Origin: Thalassolituus marinus
GTDB taxonomy: Bacteria > Pseudomonadota > Gammaproteobacteria > Pseudomonadales > Oceanobacteraceae
NCBI RefSeq assembly: GCF_020320395.1
Contig: NZ_JAEDAH010000088.1
Coordinates: 23,161 to 87,160 of the forward strand
Direction: 5' to 3'
DNA length: 64,000 nucleotides
Below the pieces are notes generated by a model, which worked only from the letters and a program-made list of their open reading frames with translations, did no database searches and had not been told where the DNA came from. How positions within the stretch are numbered: position 1 is the stretch's first letter; each line of letters begins with the position of its first letter. Below are positions 1 to 7,462 of this stretch, piece after piece. A program made the position numbers and the translations under genes.

Positions 1-1
1 C

Positions 2-3000
2 TGGCAGGTCATTACCAAACACCGCAACCAACTGGAAGGCCATGTGCTGAACATGAAGTACTTCCAGTATTTATCCTTATTGTTTACAGAAATCTATCTG
101 GATTGGTACTTCACCAAGCCTCAAGCTTTATTAGACGGTTTAAATGAAGAACTGGCTAACTACAGCAAAGAACAAGGCGCAGAAACTTTCCAGCCCTATC
201 TCGCCAGCGACTTGAATAAGATCGCATTTTGGAATGCGACAGGCAGCGGTAAAACCCTTCTGTTGCATGTAAATATCAAACAGTATTTACATTATTTCCA
301 AGCTGGAAATGGCAGCTTGTACCCGGACAAGATCGTTCTGCTAACACCGAACGAAGGCTTATCTAAGCAGCATCTGGAGGAGTTAGAGCTTTCAGGTTTC
401 AGTTTCAGTCGCTTCTTCGATAAGAACCGCACCAACACCTTTAAAGGCACCATCGAGATTATCGACATCAACAAGCTCGGTGACAGCATGGGCGATAAAA
501 CGGTTGCCGTTGAAGCCTTTGAAGGCAATAACCTGGTACTGGTGGATGAAGGGCATCGGGGTACCGGTACAGCCGCAGGCGCCTGGATGCAGCGTCGTGA
601 TGCCTTGGTGCGTGGCGGTTTTGCCTTTGAATACTCGGCGACTTTTGGTCAGGCGGTTGCCAAGGGTAATACCGTTGCTAAGGCCGAAGAAGAAATTCTG
701 AAAAAGAAAGCGAAAACCCTGTTTGAGACAAGCGCGTTAAAGAAGCTGGATGACGCCCAACGAGCGCAGCTGGTATTGACACAAGCCGAGCAGCGCCAAG
801 CGCGCGTGACTGCTACCCGCGAGATCTACGCGAAGTGCATTCTGTTTGACTATTCGTACAAATATTTTTACGACGATGGCTATGGCAAGGAATCACTCAT
901 TTTGAATATGAATGGTGAGGCCTACGAACAAGCCGATAATGCACAAAAGTATTTCACAGCCTGTTTATTGAGTTTTTACCAGCAAACCTGGCTTTGGCAG
1001 ACCCATCAAGGCAAGTTGCATGACTTCAATATTGAAAAGCCTCTATGGGTGTTTGTGGGTAATACGGTGTCCGGCGAGGATTCCGACATTCTCGAAGTCG
1101 TGCAGTTTTTAAGTTTCTTCCTGAATGATGAGCAAACCATAAAAACTTGGCTTAAAGAGCTGGTCGATGACAAAGCCCAGTTGTTGGACGCAAAGGGCAA
1201 CAATATCTTTCAGGGGCGTTTCAATCCCTTGATGAGCTTCAGCGATAACATCGATGGCCTGTACGCTGACATATTGCACAAACTGTTCAATGCCAATGCT
1301 CGGCAGCGTTTAAAGCTGGTGAATATTAAAAACAGCAAAGGCGAGTTGGCACTGCGTGTGGGCGACGCCGAACCGTTTGGCCTGATTTCGATTGGTGATG
1401 ACAGTGGCTTTTATAAAACCGCAGAGGAACTGGATAGCTTCGACAGTGAAGCCGACGATTTTGGCGGTGCCCTGTTCGGCACACTGAACAACAAAGACAG
1501 CAAATTAAATGTACTGATTGGCTCTCGCAAGTTTACCGAAGGTTGGAGCAGCTGGCGTGTTTCCACCATGGGCTTGCTTAACATGGGGCAAGGGGAAGGT
1601 TCACAGATCATTCAGCTGTTTGGTCGTGGCGTGCGCCTTAAAGGCAAAGACTTCTCGTTAAAGCGTACAGAGCCAAATCAGCGCCCAAAAGGCCTGCACT
1701 TGGATAAGCTGGAAACCCTGAATATATTTGGAGTGCGCGCCAGTTATATGGCAGCGTTCAAAGATTATCTGAAGGAAGAAGGTATTACACCAAGTGATGA
1801 AATCATCGAACTGGACTTCCCGACACAACCAAATTTGCCAACCAAAAAGCTAAAGACATTGGCGCTAAAGGATGGCTACAAAGACAACCAAAAGTTGGGC
1901 TTTAAACGCACCCACTATCCTTGGCTGTATGAAATCCCGGCAGAGTTTGACGGCAAGATCAAAACGCCTCACATCGCGTTGGATTTGTACCCAAGACTAG
2001 AGGCGATCAGTACAACAGAAGGCAGTGCAGCACTGCAATTGAATGTGCGCCATGAAGGCAAACTCAATCAGGCATATTTTGCATTATTTGATTTTGACCG
2101 AATTTATCTGGCGCTGCAGGCATTCAAACAACAGCGTAGCTGGAGCAACTTGCGTTTAGACAAACAACGGTTGATGGATTTCTGCCAGGGGGACCAAAGC
2201 TGGTACAACCTGTATATGCCAAAGCCGGAGTTTGAAGCAAGAAGCTTTGCAGATATCAAACGCCTGGAAGATATTCTGATTCGCTTGCTGTGCGACTACA
2301 CCGATCGTTTCTACAAAGCTCTAAAGACAGGCTATGAAGGCCAGTTTTACGAAGTGATTCCCATGCATGATGAGCACGGCTCCATGCTCAAGCTCTACCA
2401 CTTCGAAATTGATGACAGCGATGATGGTCATGAATATTTGAAGAAACTGGAAGTGCTGAAAGCTCTGGTTGCTAAGGGAGACTTGGGGGAAGCCAGCAAA
2501 TGGAATGCACCGCACATGGTCGCCATCAGCTTTGATCGGCATTTGTTCTATCCGTTGTTGTCTTTGGAAGATAAAGACGCGGTGCCATTAAAAATGCGCC
2601 CACTGGCGTTCGACGCGCCGAGTGAAGTGCAATTTGTAGAAGATTTGCAGGCATTTTATGATTCGCCTGCTGGCCGAGAGGCGATAGGTGCGCGTAGCCT
2701 GTATTTACTGCGTAATGCCGACTCAAAAAATAAAGGCATTGGTTTCGCCACTGCGGGTAATTTTTATCCCGATTTTCTACTTTGGTTGGTGGATGATGCA
2801 AGCGGTGAGCAATGGCTTTCCTTTGTTGATCCAAAAGGTTTAAAGCACATGGAACTGAATCATCCTAAATTGGGGCTTTATACCGAAATCAAAAAGATTG
2901 AGGCAGACTTAAGCAGGCAGGCTGTAGCTGGCGAGCCAGCGCTGACACTGAATGCGTTTGTGCTGTCACCAACAAAATATGCTGATTTGCTTAATGTTGG

Positions 3001-3100
3001 TGATAAGGTGAAAAAGCAAGAGCTGGAAGACAAGCATGTGCTGTTTATGGAAGATGGTGGGGGTACCTATCTGAAGAAGATGTTTGATCGGATTAAGTAA
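2..3100 (+). CDS. type III restriction-like helicase/endonuclease subunit, 5' partial
   Basis: The frame is open from base 2 through the window edge, so the gene starts upstream; the GTG at 44 is only the first start-like codon inside it. About 1030 residues are visible. A superfamily 2 helicase core shows Walker A (ATGSGKT, around residue 80) and a DEAH-like Walker B (LVDEGHRG). A helicase C-terminal part contains GSRKFTEGW and QLFGRGVR. Near the C-terminus, YPDFLLWL followed by FVDPKG fits a PD-(D/E)xK nuclease. This is the layout of type III Res subunits and related defence helicases, which translocate on DNA and cut it. A methyltransferase partner would lie upstream, outside the window, so assignment to a particular system is inference. 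Confidence 0.8.
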   Translation, partial: WQVITKHRNQLEGHVLNMKYFQYLSLLFTEIYLDWYFTKPQALLDGLNEELANYSKEQGAETFQPYLASDLNKIAFWNATGSGKTLLLHVNIKQYLHYFQAGNGSLYPDKIVLLTPNEGLSKQHLEELELSGFSFSRFFDKNRTNTFKGTIEIIDINKLGDSMGDKTVAVEAFEGNNLVLVDEGHRGTGTAAGAWMQRRDALVRGGFAFEYSATFGQAVAKGNTVAKAEEEILKKKAKTLFETSALKKLDDAQRAQLVLTQAEQRQARVTATREIYAKCILFDYSYKYFYDDGYGKESLILNMNGEAYEQADNAQKYFTACLLSFYQQTWLWQTHQGKLHDFNIEKPLWVFVGNTVSGEDSDILEVVQFLSFFLNDEQTIKTWLKELVDDKAQLLDAKGNNIFQGRFNPLMSFSDNIDGLYADILHKLFNANARQRLKLVNIKNSKGELALRVGDAEPFGLISIGDDSGFYKTAEELDSFDSEADDFGGALFGTLNNKDSKLNVLIGSRKFTEGWSSWRVSTMGLLNMGQGEGSQIIQLFGRGVRLKGKDFSLKRTEPNQRPKGLHLDKLETLNIFGVRASYMAAFKDYLKEEGITPSDEIIELDFPTQPNLPTKKLKTLALKDGYKDNQKLGFKRTHYPWLYEIPAEFDGKIKTPHIALDLYPRLEAISTTEGSAALQLNVRHEGKLNQAYFALFDFDRIYLALQAFKQQRSWSNLRLDKQRLMDFCQGDQSWYNLYMPKPEFEARSFADIKRLEDILIRLLCDYTDRFYKALKTGYEGQFYEVIPMHDEHGSMLKLYHFEIDDSDDGHEYLKKLEVLKALVAKGDLGEASKWNAPHMVAISFDRHLFYPLLSLEDKDAVPLKMRPLAFDAPSEVQFVEDLQAFYDSPAGREAIGARSLYLLRNADSKNKGIGFATAGNFYPDFLLWLVDDASGEQWLSFVDPKGLKHMELNHPKLGLYTEIKKIEADLSRQAVAGEPALTLNAFVLSPTKYADLLNVGDKVKKQELEDKHVLFMEDGGGTYLKKMFDRIK

Positions 3101-3403
3101 TCAAAGCCAGTGTTGAGGAATCTCTATCTCAAATTGCTTTGCAGCATATTTGAGCATAGAGATTATCTCCGCATGCTTATTTTGATCGTAGGGGAGGCCG
3201 GCTTTTCTTGCATCCAGTAGTTGTTGCAACACGGGAAGGTTGAACATTCCTAATCGATAGAAGTTCCCCCATGATGGCTCGCCAAATAAGTTGTAGATAA
3301 CTTCCGTGCTATCACGTTCGCTTGCAAGGCGTTTGCTTCCAGTGATTAATTGTGCGGCTTTTTCTGCTGATTCACGGTCTTCATATGTATTTAGTAACTT
3401 CAT
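3101..3403 (-). CDS. hypothetical protein, 100 aa
   Basis: Small acidic/basic protein of 100 residues starting MKLLNTYEDRESAEKAAQLI and ending in PQHWL; I do not recognise a family. The start is an ATG at 3403 with a weak purine-rich stretch (GAAAGA) just upstream. Its stop codon directly abuts the stop of the helicase/nuclease gene, tail to tail with no spacer. A possible promoter upstream on the minus strand has TTGAGC and TTAATA spaced by 18. It has no signal peptide or membrane segment. Its place inside the island beside a restriction-like gene suggests an accessory role, which is only inference. Confidence 0.55.
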   Translation of the reverse strand: MKLLNTYEDRESAEKAAQLITGSKRLASERDSTEVIYNLFGEPSWGNFYRLGMFNLPVLQQLLDARKAGLPYDQNKHAEIISMLKYAAKQFEIEIPQHWL

Positions 3404-3526
3404 AGTTGTCTTTCATCGAGGCAGTCTGGCCTCATATTAACATTTTACCGATATATATGCTCAAGTGTTCCAAATGAGATAAAGAATGAATAACCCCTTT
3501 AAGCGTTGCTGATATCTCATCTGGAT

Positions 3527-3551
3527 GTTCTGGTTGAATAACCCGGACACC
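3527..3551. repeat. IS3 left terminal inverted repeat
   Basis: Left end TGTTCTGGT...CCCGGACAC. It matches the reverse complement of 4735-4759 at 20 of 25 positions, identical over the outer 9 and the inner 8. Confidence 0.85.
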
Positions 3552-3591
3552 TCAAGAAGAGATAAACTCTTCACCAACAGAGGTGCCAGTT

Positions 3592-3882
3592 ATGAGTCAG
3601 AAACGCAGTTACAAGCAATACCCGCCAGAATTTAAAGAAGAAGCCGTTGCTCTCGTAACTGAGCAAGGGTACTCGGTTCCAGAAGCCGCTAAGTCCTTGG
3701 GGATTGCCACCAACTTGCTCTATCGGTGGAAAGAAAAACAGGAGCAGTCAGCCAGCGAATCGAGGCCAGCAGAAACTGAGCTAGAAGAGCTGAAACGCCT
3801 TCGCCAGGAAGTGAAGACTTTGAGAATGGAGAAAGAAATTTTAAAAAAGGCTTCCGCTTTCTTCGCGAAAGAAATGAAGTGA
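3592..3882 (+). CDS. IS3-family transposase OrfA (HTH protein)
   Basis: A 96-residue OrfA with an N-terminal helix-turn-helix of the IS3/IS911 type (PPEFKEEAVALVTEQ, then SVPEAAKSLGI and LLYRWKEK) and a C-terminal leucine-rich coiled coil for dimerisation. It binds the terminal repeats. ATG at 3592 is preferred over an upstream in-frame GTG at 3583 because GAGG lies 8 bases before the ATG. Its last four bases overlap orfB (ATGA), and an A AAA AAG slippery site at 3843-3849 allows a -1 shift to make the OrfAB fusion transposase. Confidence 0.9.
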   Translation: MSQKRSYKQYPPEFKEEAVALVTEQGYSVPEAAKSLGIATNLLYRWKEKQEQSASESRPAETELEELKRLRQEVKTLRMEKEILKKASAFFAKEMK

Positions 3883-4733
3883 AATTTCACTTCATTGACC
3901 TGCACCGACAGAGCTACCCGGTACGCCTGCTCTGTCAAGTGATGAGCGTCGGTAAGTCGGCGTTCTACGCGTGGAAAGCCCGTCCAGCCAAAGTGATCAC
4001 TGCGGAAGAGCTGCACCTGTACCGACGTGCCAAAGCCCTGTTCAAAGCCTCCAGAAACAGCCTTGGAAGCCGTGAATTAGTCAAAAAACTGAACGAGGAA
4101 GGCGTCAGGGTGACTCGTCATCGAGTACGAATGGTTATGCAGCAGCTGGGGCTGAAAGTCACGCAGCGCATGGCTTATAGAGTCACGACCAAGCGTAAAC
4201 ACAGCGACCGGGTAGCGGATAACCTGCTAAATCAGCAGTTCAACCCGGTGGGCATGAACCAGGTTTGGGCAGGAGACGTCACCTACCTGAAAACAGGCGA
4301 AGGCTGGATGTACCTGGCCATCGTCATGGATTTGTACTCGCGCAGAATCGTTGGCTGGGCCATCGACAAACGCATGACAACGAGCTTGATCAGCCGGGCC
4401 ATGATCAAGGCTTACAACCTCCGCCAACCGCCGAAAGGCCTGGTATTCCACAGCGATAGAGGGTCTCAGTACACCAGTAAAGCCTTCGCAACACTGCTGA
4501 AGGGTTATGACATACGAGCCTCAATGGGGGACGTTGGCGCATGCTGGGATAATGCCGTTGTTGAACGCTTCTTTGGCAGTCTGAAACACGATTGGTTGTT
4601 CAAAGTGCATCAACCAACACGTACTCATATGAAGGAGGACGTAGCGGCTTACATGAAGTATTACAACCTGGATCGCTTGCACTCTACGAACGGTGATTTA
4701 TCGCCTGTGGAGTACGAGAAATTAGCAAATTAA
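3879..4733 (+). CDS. IS3-family transposase OrfB (DDE integrase core)
   Basis: A 284-residue catalytic part with an HTH_21-like N-terminal segment and an rve integrase core. The DDE triad is visible: D in GDVTYLKTG, D in VFHSDRGSQYTS, and E in NAVVERFFGSLK. The frame stays open upstream to the slippery A6G in orfA, as required for the OrfAB fusion that carries out strand transfer. Length and motifs are normal for the family and nothing is broken. The stop lies one base before the right inverted repeat. Confidence 0.92.
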   Translation: MKFHFIDLHRQSYPVRLLCQVMSVGKSAFYAWKARPAKVITAEELHLYRRAKALFKASRNSLGSRELVKKLNEEGVRVTRHRVRMVMQQLGLKVTQRMAYRVTTKRKHSDRVADNLLNQQFNPVGMNQVWAGDVTYLKTGEGWMYLAIVMDLYSRRIVGWAIDKRMTTSLISRAMIKAYNLRQPPKGLVFHSDRGSQYTSKAFATLLKGYDIRASMGDVGACWDNAVVERFFGSLKHDWLFKVHQPTRTHMKEDVAAYMKYYNLDRLHSTNGDLSPVEYEKLAN

Positions 4734-4734
4734 T

Positions 4735-4759
4735 GTGTCCGGTTTTGTTGACCAGAACA
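4735..4759. repeat. IS3 right terminal inverted repeat
   Basis: Right end GTGTCCGG...ACCAGAACA, the imperfect reverse complement of 3527-3551. The outermost bases are CA, opposite TG on the left. Confidence 0.85.
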
Positions 4760-4878
4760 TTTGATGGGGGTTGTTGAAGTTGTTCTCTGAGAGCTAAAAG
4801 TTGCTTTTTCTCTTGCTCAAGCTCTGCGAGCCGAGCATCAATCTCGGCTGTGCTTTGAAATCCATCATTCTTAAGCAT
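4760..4878 (-). pseudogene. 5' fragment of a gene cut by the IS, third gene after higBA
   Basis: The ATG at 4878 overlaps the end of higA by 8 bases, as in translational coupling. The remaining 39 codons (MLKNDGFQSTAEIDARLAEL, then EQEKKQLLALREQL) form a strongly predicted coiled coil and then run into the right end of the IS. Joining the two IS flanks directly continues this frame for only 26 codons before a stop at 3445-3447, so the rest of the gene is probably lost. I cannot name the family from a leading coil alone. Confidence 0.45.
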
Positions 4879-5239
4879 GCGCTTGAGGTGGTTTGATTAA
4901 GGATTCAGCAGGAATACCCAAACCTTCATGCAGCTTCCAGATCATTTTTAGCGTGAGCGAGCGTTTGTGATTGAGAATTTCATAGACTCGGTTGCTTTTA
5001 CCAATCATGGGCTCGAGGTCTTTCACTGTTAAACCTTTACGTTCCATCTCGAACTTGATGGCTTCAACAGGGTCAGGAAGTTCCATAGGGAAATGCTTGG
5101 CCTCATAAGCTTCGATAAGCGTAACCATGACATCCAGCTTTTCGCCTTCTGGTGTGTCAGGGCCAGCCATCATCAGGCTTTCAATTTCTTTTAATGCCGC
5201 TCGGTAGTCGGCATCAGTTTTAATCGGTTTGATGTCCAT
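4871..5239 (-). CDS. higA: HigA-type antitoxin, XRE-family HTH
   Basis: Antitoxin of 122 residues. The N-terminus (DADYRAALKEIESLMMAGP, then EGEKLDVMVTLIEAYE) is the HigA dimerisation/toxin-binding region. The C-terminal Cro/CI-type helix-turn-helix (GLTVKDLEPMIG, VYEILNHKRSLTLKMI) binds the operator. It neutralises HigB and represses the pair. It lies 17 bases downstream of higB in toxin-first order, typical of higBA. Full length, no damage. Its 3' end overlaps the start of the next, IS-disrupted frame. Confidence 0.88.
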   Translation of the reverse strand: MDIKPIKTDADYRAALKEIESLMMAGPDTPEGEKLDVMVTLIEAYEAKHFPMELPDPVEAIKFEMERKGLTVKDLEPMIGKSNRVYEILNHKRSLTLKMIWKLHEGLGIPAESLIKPPQAHA

Positions 5240-5256
5240 AATGTTTCCTCCGGCAA

Positions 5257-5559
5257 TTAAATAGTTTGTACATCAATTTTGTCGTATTGCGCATGGGTAC
5301 CGATGAACCGGATATAGACCACGCGATAGGCATAGTTGATCCATACGACCAAACGGTACTTGTTACCCGCAATATTGAAAACCACTCGCCCATCTTTGAG
5401 GATACTGGCATTTCTGAAATCCTGCTTAACCTCGGCAGGAGCGCTCCAGTCAGCCGCTAAGGTATGTCGATACCAAGCAAGCGTAGGCTCTTTCGCATCC
5501 ATGTACTCTGGGTTTTCTTCCCAGAAAGTTTTCAGTGTCGATAGGGCAATGATTCTCAT
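5257..5559 (-). CDS. higB: HigB-type mRNA interferase toxin
   Basis: Toxin of 100 residues from the ATG at 5559 (MRIIALSTLKTFWEENPEY), which matches the normal HigB start; the longer in-frame GTG-like start upstream would run into the operator. RelE-fold features include the WSAPAEVKQDF segment, ILKDGRVVFNIAGNKYRL and the C-terminal VYIRFIGTHAQYDKID with a catalytic-type His. HigB cuts translated mRNA on the ribosome. It is transcribed first, followed by higA. The pair probably stabilises the island next to ssrA (inference). Confidence 0.88.
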   Translation of the reverse strand: MRIIALSTLKTFWEENPEYMDAKEPTLAWYRHTLAADWSAPAEVKQDFRNASILKDGRVVFNIAGNKYRLVVWINYAYRVVYIRFIGTHAQYDKIDVQTI

Positions 5560-5571
5560 AGAGTTAATGGT

Positions 5572-5588
5572 AGTCCCAGAATGGGACT
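5572..5588. promoter_or_regulatory. palindromic operator in the higBA promoter
   Basis: A perfect inverted repeat, AGTCCCA-GAA-TGGGACT, 13 bases before the higB start. On the minus strand it sits inside the 17-base spacer between a TTGAAT -35 and a weak TACCAT -10, where HigA binding would block RNA polymerase. It also lies close upstream of the divergent small HTH gene. Confidence 0.7.
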
Positions 5589-5618
5589 TATTCAACTGAA
5601 ATATACAGGAGAATCAAT

Positions 5619-5780
5619 ATGAATGAATATCAAGCGCTTATGACGCAAAGAGAGCTATGTAATCGTTGGCAGGTAAGCGAAGCGACACTGGAGCGCTGGC
5701 GTTCAGAGGGTATAGGCCCGATTTATGTAAAATTGGGTGGCCAAGTCAGGTACAGACGAGAGGATGTGCTGGAGTATTAG
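5619..5780 (+). CDS. small AlpA/MerR-like HTH protein, 53 aa
   Basis: A 53-residue frame from ATG 5619 with AGGAG 7 bases upstream. The sequence contains MTQRELCNRWQVSEATLERW, then GPIYVKLGGQVRYRREDVLEY, the classic helix-turn-helix_17 / AlpA layout with a wing ending in RYRREDV. Such proteins act as excisionases or activators of integrase genes in islands, or as small regulators. It is divergent from higBA across 59 bases and lies 150 bases from the ssrA-like attachment repeat, which fits an excisionase. No integrase is present in the window. Confidence 0.75.
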   Translation: MNEYQALMTQRELCNRWQVSEATLERWRSEGIGPIYVKLGGQVRYRREDVLEY

Positions 5781-5931
5781 GCCAGTTGCTTAAGAAAGAG
5801 TACTTTTGAAGCTGTTTGATGGTGAGTTAGTACGCAACTTCCCGCATCAGCCCTAACTTCCTGATAGTAAAGCTGCGGGTTAATAAAAAGCCTTAATGGC
5901 TGTTGAGGGCTCATTAGGGCTATTTACAAGA
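5781..5931. other. non-coding stretch with inverted repeats before the att-like site
   Basis: No convincing frame. Inverted copies of AGCCCTAA and TTAGGGCT about 65 bases apart, and a small AGCC-TTAAT-GGCT hairpin, lie between the small HTH gene and the ssrA-like 19-mer. These could be recombinase or excisionase arm sites (inference). Confidence 0.4.
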
Positions 5932-5950
5932 TGGTGGAGATGGGGGGATT
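5932..5950. repeat. 19-bp duplicate of the ssrA 3' end (att-like site)
   Basis: tggtggagatggggggatt is identical to 6409-6427, which encodes the CCA end, acceptor stem and part of the T arm of tmRNA. Integrases that target tRNA/tmRNA genes leave such copies at the far end of the inserted DNA. The copy starts exactly at the CCA terminus. Confidence 0.7.
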
Positions 5951-6357
5951 GCACTCGGTACATCCATGTACCTCGCCCTTCGGGCTGCTTCGCAGTGTAA
6001 AACGGCTGTCCTGCCGTTTTGTGAACCCAACTGTGGCAGGTTCAGAATCCCGAACGTCGGCCAAATAAAAGCGCTGATGCGAGTTCGATGGGGGGATTGC
6101 ACTCGGTACATCCATGTACCTCGCCCTTCGGGCTGCTTCGCAGTGTAAAACGGCAGTCCTGCCGTTTTGTGAACCCAACTGTGGCAGGTTCAGAATCCCG
6201 AACGTCGGCCAAATAAAAAGCCCCTGATGCGAGTTCGATGGGGGGATTGCACTCGGTACATCCATGTACCTCGCCCTTCGGGCTGCTTCGCAGTGTAAAA
6301 CGGCTGTCCTGCCGTTTGTGAACCCAACTTTGGCAGGTTCAGAATCCCCGCTTCAGC
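5939..6357. repeat. three tandem copies of a 148-150 bp structured repeat
   Basis: Copies start at 5939, 6087 and 6237; the third is truncated at about 6357. Each begins GATGGGGGGATT (the ssrA acceptor-end sequence). Each then contains the palindrome GGTACAT-CC-ATGTACC, a CGCCCTTCGGGC hairpin, and an AAAACGGC...GCCGTTTT hairpin, and ends near GCGAGTTC. The copies differ by only a few bases. Frames through it are low-complexity reads of the repeat and not genes. Confidence 0.85.
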
Positions 6358-6361
6358 AGGT

Positions 6362-6406
6362 AAAAGAAAAAGGCCCGGCGCTTTCGCGTCGGGCCTTTTT
6401 CTTTTA
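6362..6406 (-). terminator. ssrA intrinsic terminator
   Basis: GGCCCGACGCGAAAGCGCCGGGCC-type hairpin flanked by A- and T-rich tracts, immediately downstream of the tmRNA 3' end on the minus strand. Confidence 0.85.
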
Positions 6407-6408
6407 TT

Positions 6409-6764
6409 TGGTGGAGATGGGGGGATTTGAACCCCCGTCCGCCAATCCTCCACTAGAGGATCTACATGCTTAGCCGTCTCTATTGGTTTAGTTCGTCACG
6501 GGCCGAGGGGCAGGCCGTTCGGAACGAGCTCGATTAAGTTTAACCGTTCAGCTACGAGCGAAGCATCCGGGCGAGCCTGTAAGACAGCGCCCTCGTCCCC
6601 TAGCTACAGGCACCTAGGTTCAGAGGTAAGCGGGCTTAAGCCGCTAGTGCGTAAGTTTCGTCGTTTGCGACTATTTAAATGTATAACGGGGATTTACGAG
6701 ATCGCTATACCCTCTCGGCATGCACCCATAGCTTTGTAATCGACGTCGAATCCTGATCATCCCC
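6409..6764 (-). ncRNA. ssrA: tmRNA (transfer-messenger RNA)
   Basis: 356-nt tmRNA. The 5' end GGGGATG pairs with CATCTCC before the encoded ACCA at 6409-6412, giving the alanyl-tRNA-like acceptor stem, and the T arm reads GGGGGTTCAAATCCCCC. The tag frame lies at 6636-6668 and encodes ANDETYALAA followed by TAA, the usual gammaproteobacterial degradation tag. tmRNA frees stalled ribosomes and marks the unfinished protein for proteolysis, together with SmpB encoded just upstream. Its 3' end is the apparent integration site of the island on the left. Confidence 0.96.
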
Positions 6765-6798
6765 GAATCCGGTCAACCACAAGTCTGTGGTGTTAGTC

Positions 6799-6828
6799 TG
6801 TATATGGTGCCCTGATTGTGGATTTCAA
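6799..6828 (-). promoter_or_regulatory. ssrA promoter
   Basis: On the minus strand TTGAAA (6828-6823) and TATACA (6804-6799) are separated by 18 bases. They lie 35 bases upstream of the mature tmRNA 5' end, leaving a short 5' precursor to be processed. Confidence 0.6.
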
Positions 6829-6867
6829 GGGCGACAGACTGCAGAAAGTGTATCACAGCGCCGGGCG

Positions 6868-7350
6868 TTAACGCACGGCATGTTTCATGACACGTTCTTT
6901 CTGTTTGGCCCAGTCGCGGTCGCGGGCGGTGTCACGCTTGTCGTGTGACTGTTTACCTTTGGCCAGGGCGACTTCGGCTTTTACGTATGGGCCTTTCCAG
7001 TACAGGGCGGTACATACGCAGGTGTAACCTTTGGCCTGAACTTTTTGCTGCAGGCGTTCCAGTTCGCGGCGATGCATCAGTAGCTTGCGCTCACGGCGCG
7101 GCTCGCAGATGGTGTGCGTGGAGGCTTCGGCCAGTGGTGTGATTAATGCACCATGCAGCCAGGCTTCGCCACGGTGGAATTCAACGAAGGAATCGACCAG
7201 CTGCACCTTACCGGCGCGCAGCGATTTCACTTCCCAGCCGGTCAGTGCCAGACCAGCCTCGATTTTGTCTTCAAGGAAGTAGTCGTGCCGCGCTTTTTTG
7301 TTTTGCGCGATGCTGCCGCTTGGGGCTTTGGATTTTTTCGATTTACTCAT
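6868..7350 (-). CDS. smpB: SsrA-binding protein
   Basis: 160-residue SmpB. The OB-fold core contains [35 protein letters not shown] and [13 protein letters not shown]. The basic C-terminal tail ([20 protein letters not shown]) inserts into the mRNA channel. SmpB binds tmRNA and delivers it to stalled ribosomes. Length is normal. It lies upstream of ssrA on the same strand with about 100 bases between, where the ssrA promoter sits. Confidence 0.96.
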   Translation of the reverse strand: MSKSKKSKAPSGSIAQNKKARHDYFLEDKIEAGLALTGWEVKSLRAGKVQLVDSFVEFHRGEAWLHGALITPLAEASTHTICEPRRERKLLMHRRELERLQQKVQAKGYTCVCTALYWKGPYVKAEVALAKGKQSHDKRDTARDRDWAKQKERVMKHAVR

Positions 7351-7462
7351 GGCGGCCAGTATAACTGAGCAATGGCGGAAAAGGCACTATCACGGCGGGC
7401 TGCGGCTTGAGTGGCGGGGTCAAATTGCAGACAATACCCGCAAACAAGAACAGGGCATTGTC

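Larger units (their letters stand above)
3527..4759 (+). mobile_element. IS3-family insertion sequence, complete
   Basis: A 1233-bp element bounded by imperfect 25-bp inverted repeats (20 of 25 matching) that begin TGTTCTGGT and carry an inner CCGGACAC block. It holds overlapping orfA and orfB, with an A6G slippery heptamer at 3843-3849, the usual programmed -1 frameshift arrangement of IS3-family transposases. Both frames are intact, so it looks active. No 3- or 4-bp target duplication is visible: left flank ...TGGA, right flank TTTG.... Confidence 0.9.

Noticed and set aside
3432..3526. Continuation of the IS-disrupted gene on the left flank
   Set aside because: Joining the flanks keeps the frame open for only 26 codons; this can occur by chance and is not enough to annotate a second gene piece.
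5939..6357. CRISPR array
   Set aside because: The repeat unit is about 150 bp, contiguous, and without unique spacers; no cas genes.
6409..6427. Attachment site taken as proof of a complete island
   Set aside because: No integrase is visible and only one further copy of the 19-mer lies in the window, so island borders cannot be set here.
5924..6453. Several frames reading through the 148-150 bp repeats, both strands
   Set aside because: They simply translate the repeat and the tmRNA 3' end; the copies give the same peptide over and over and no ribosome site is present.
7298..7462. N-terminal extension of the NSS transporter
   Set aside because: It overlaps the smpB start on the other strand and adds 55 residues absent from the family.
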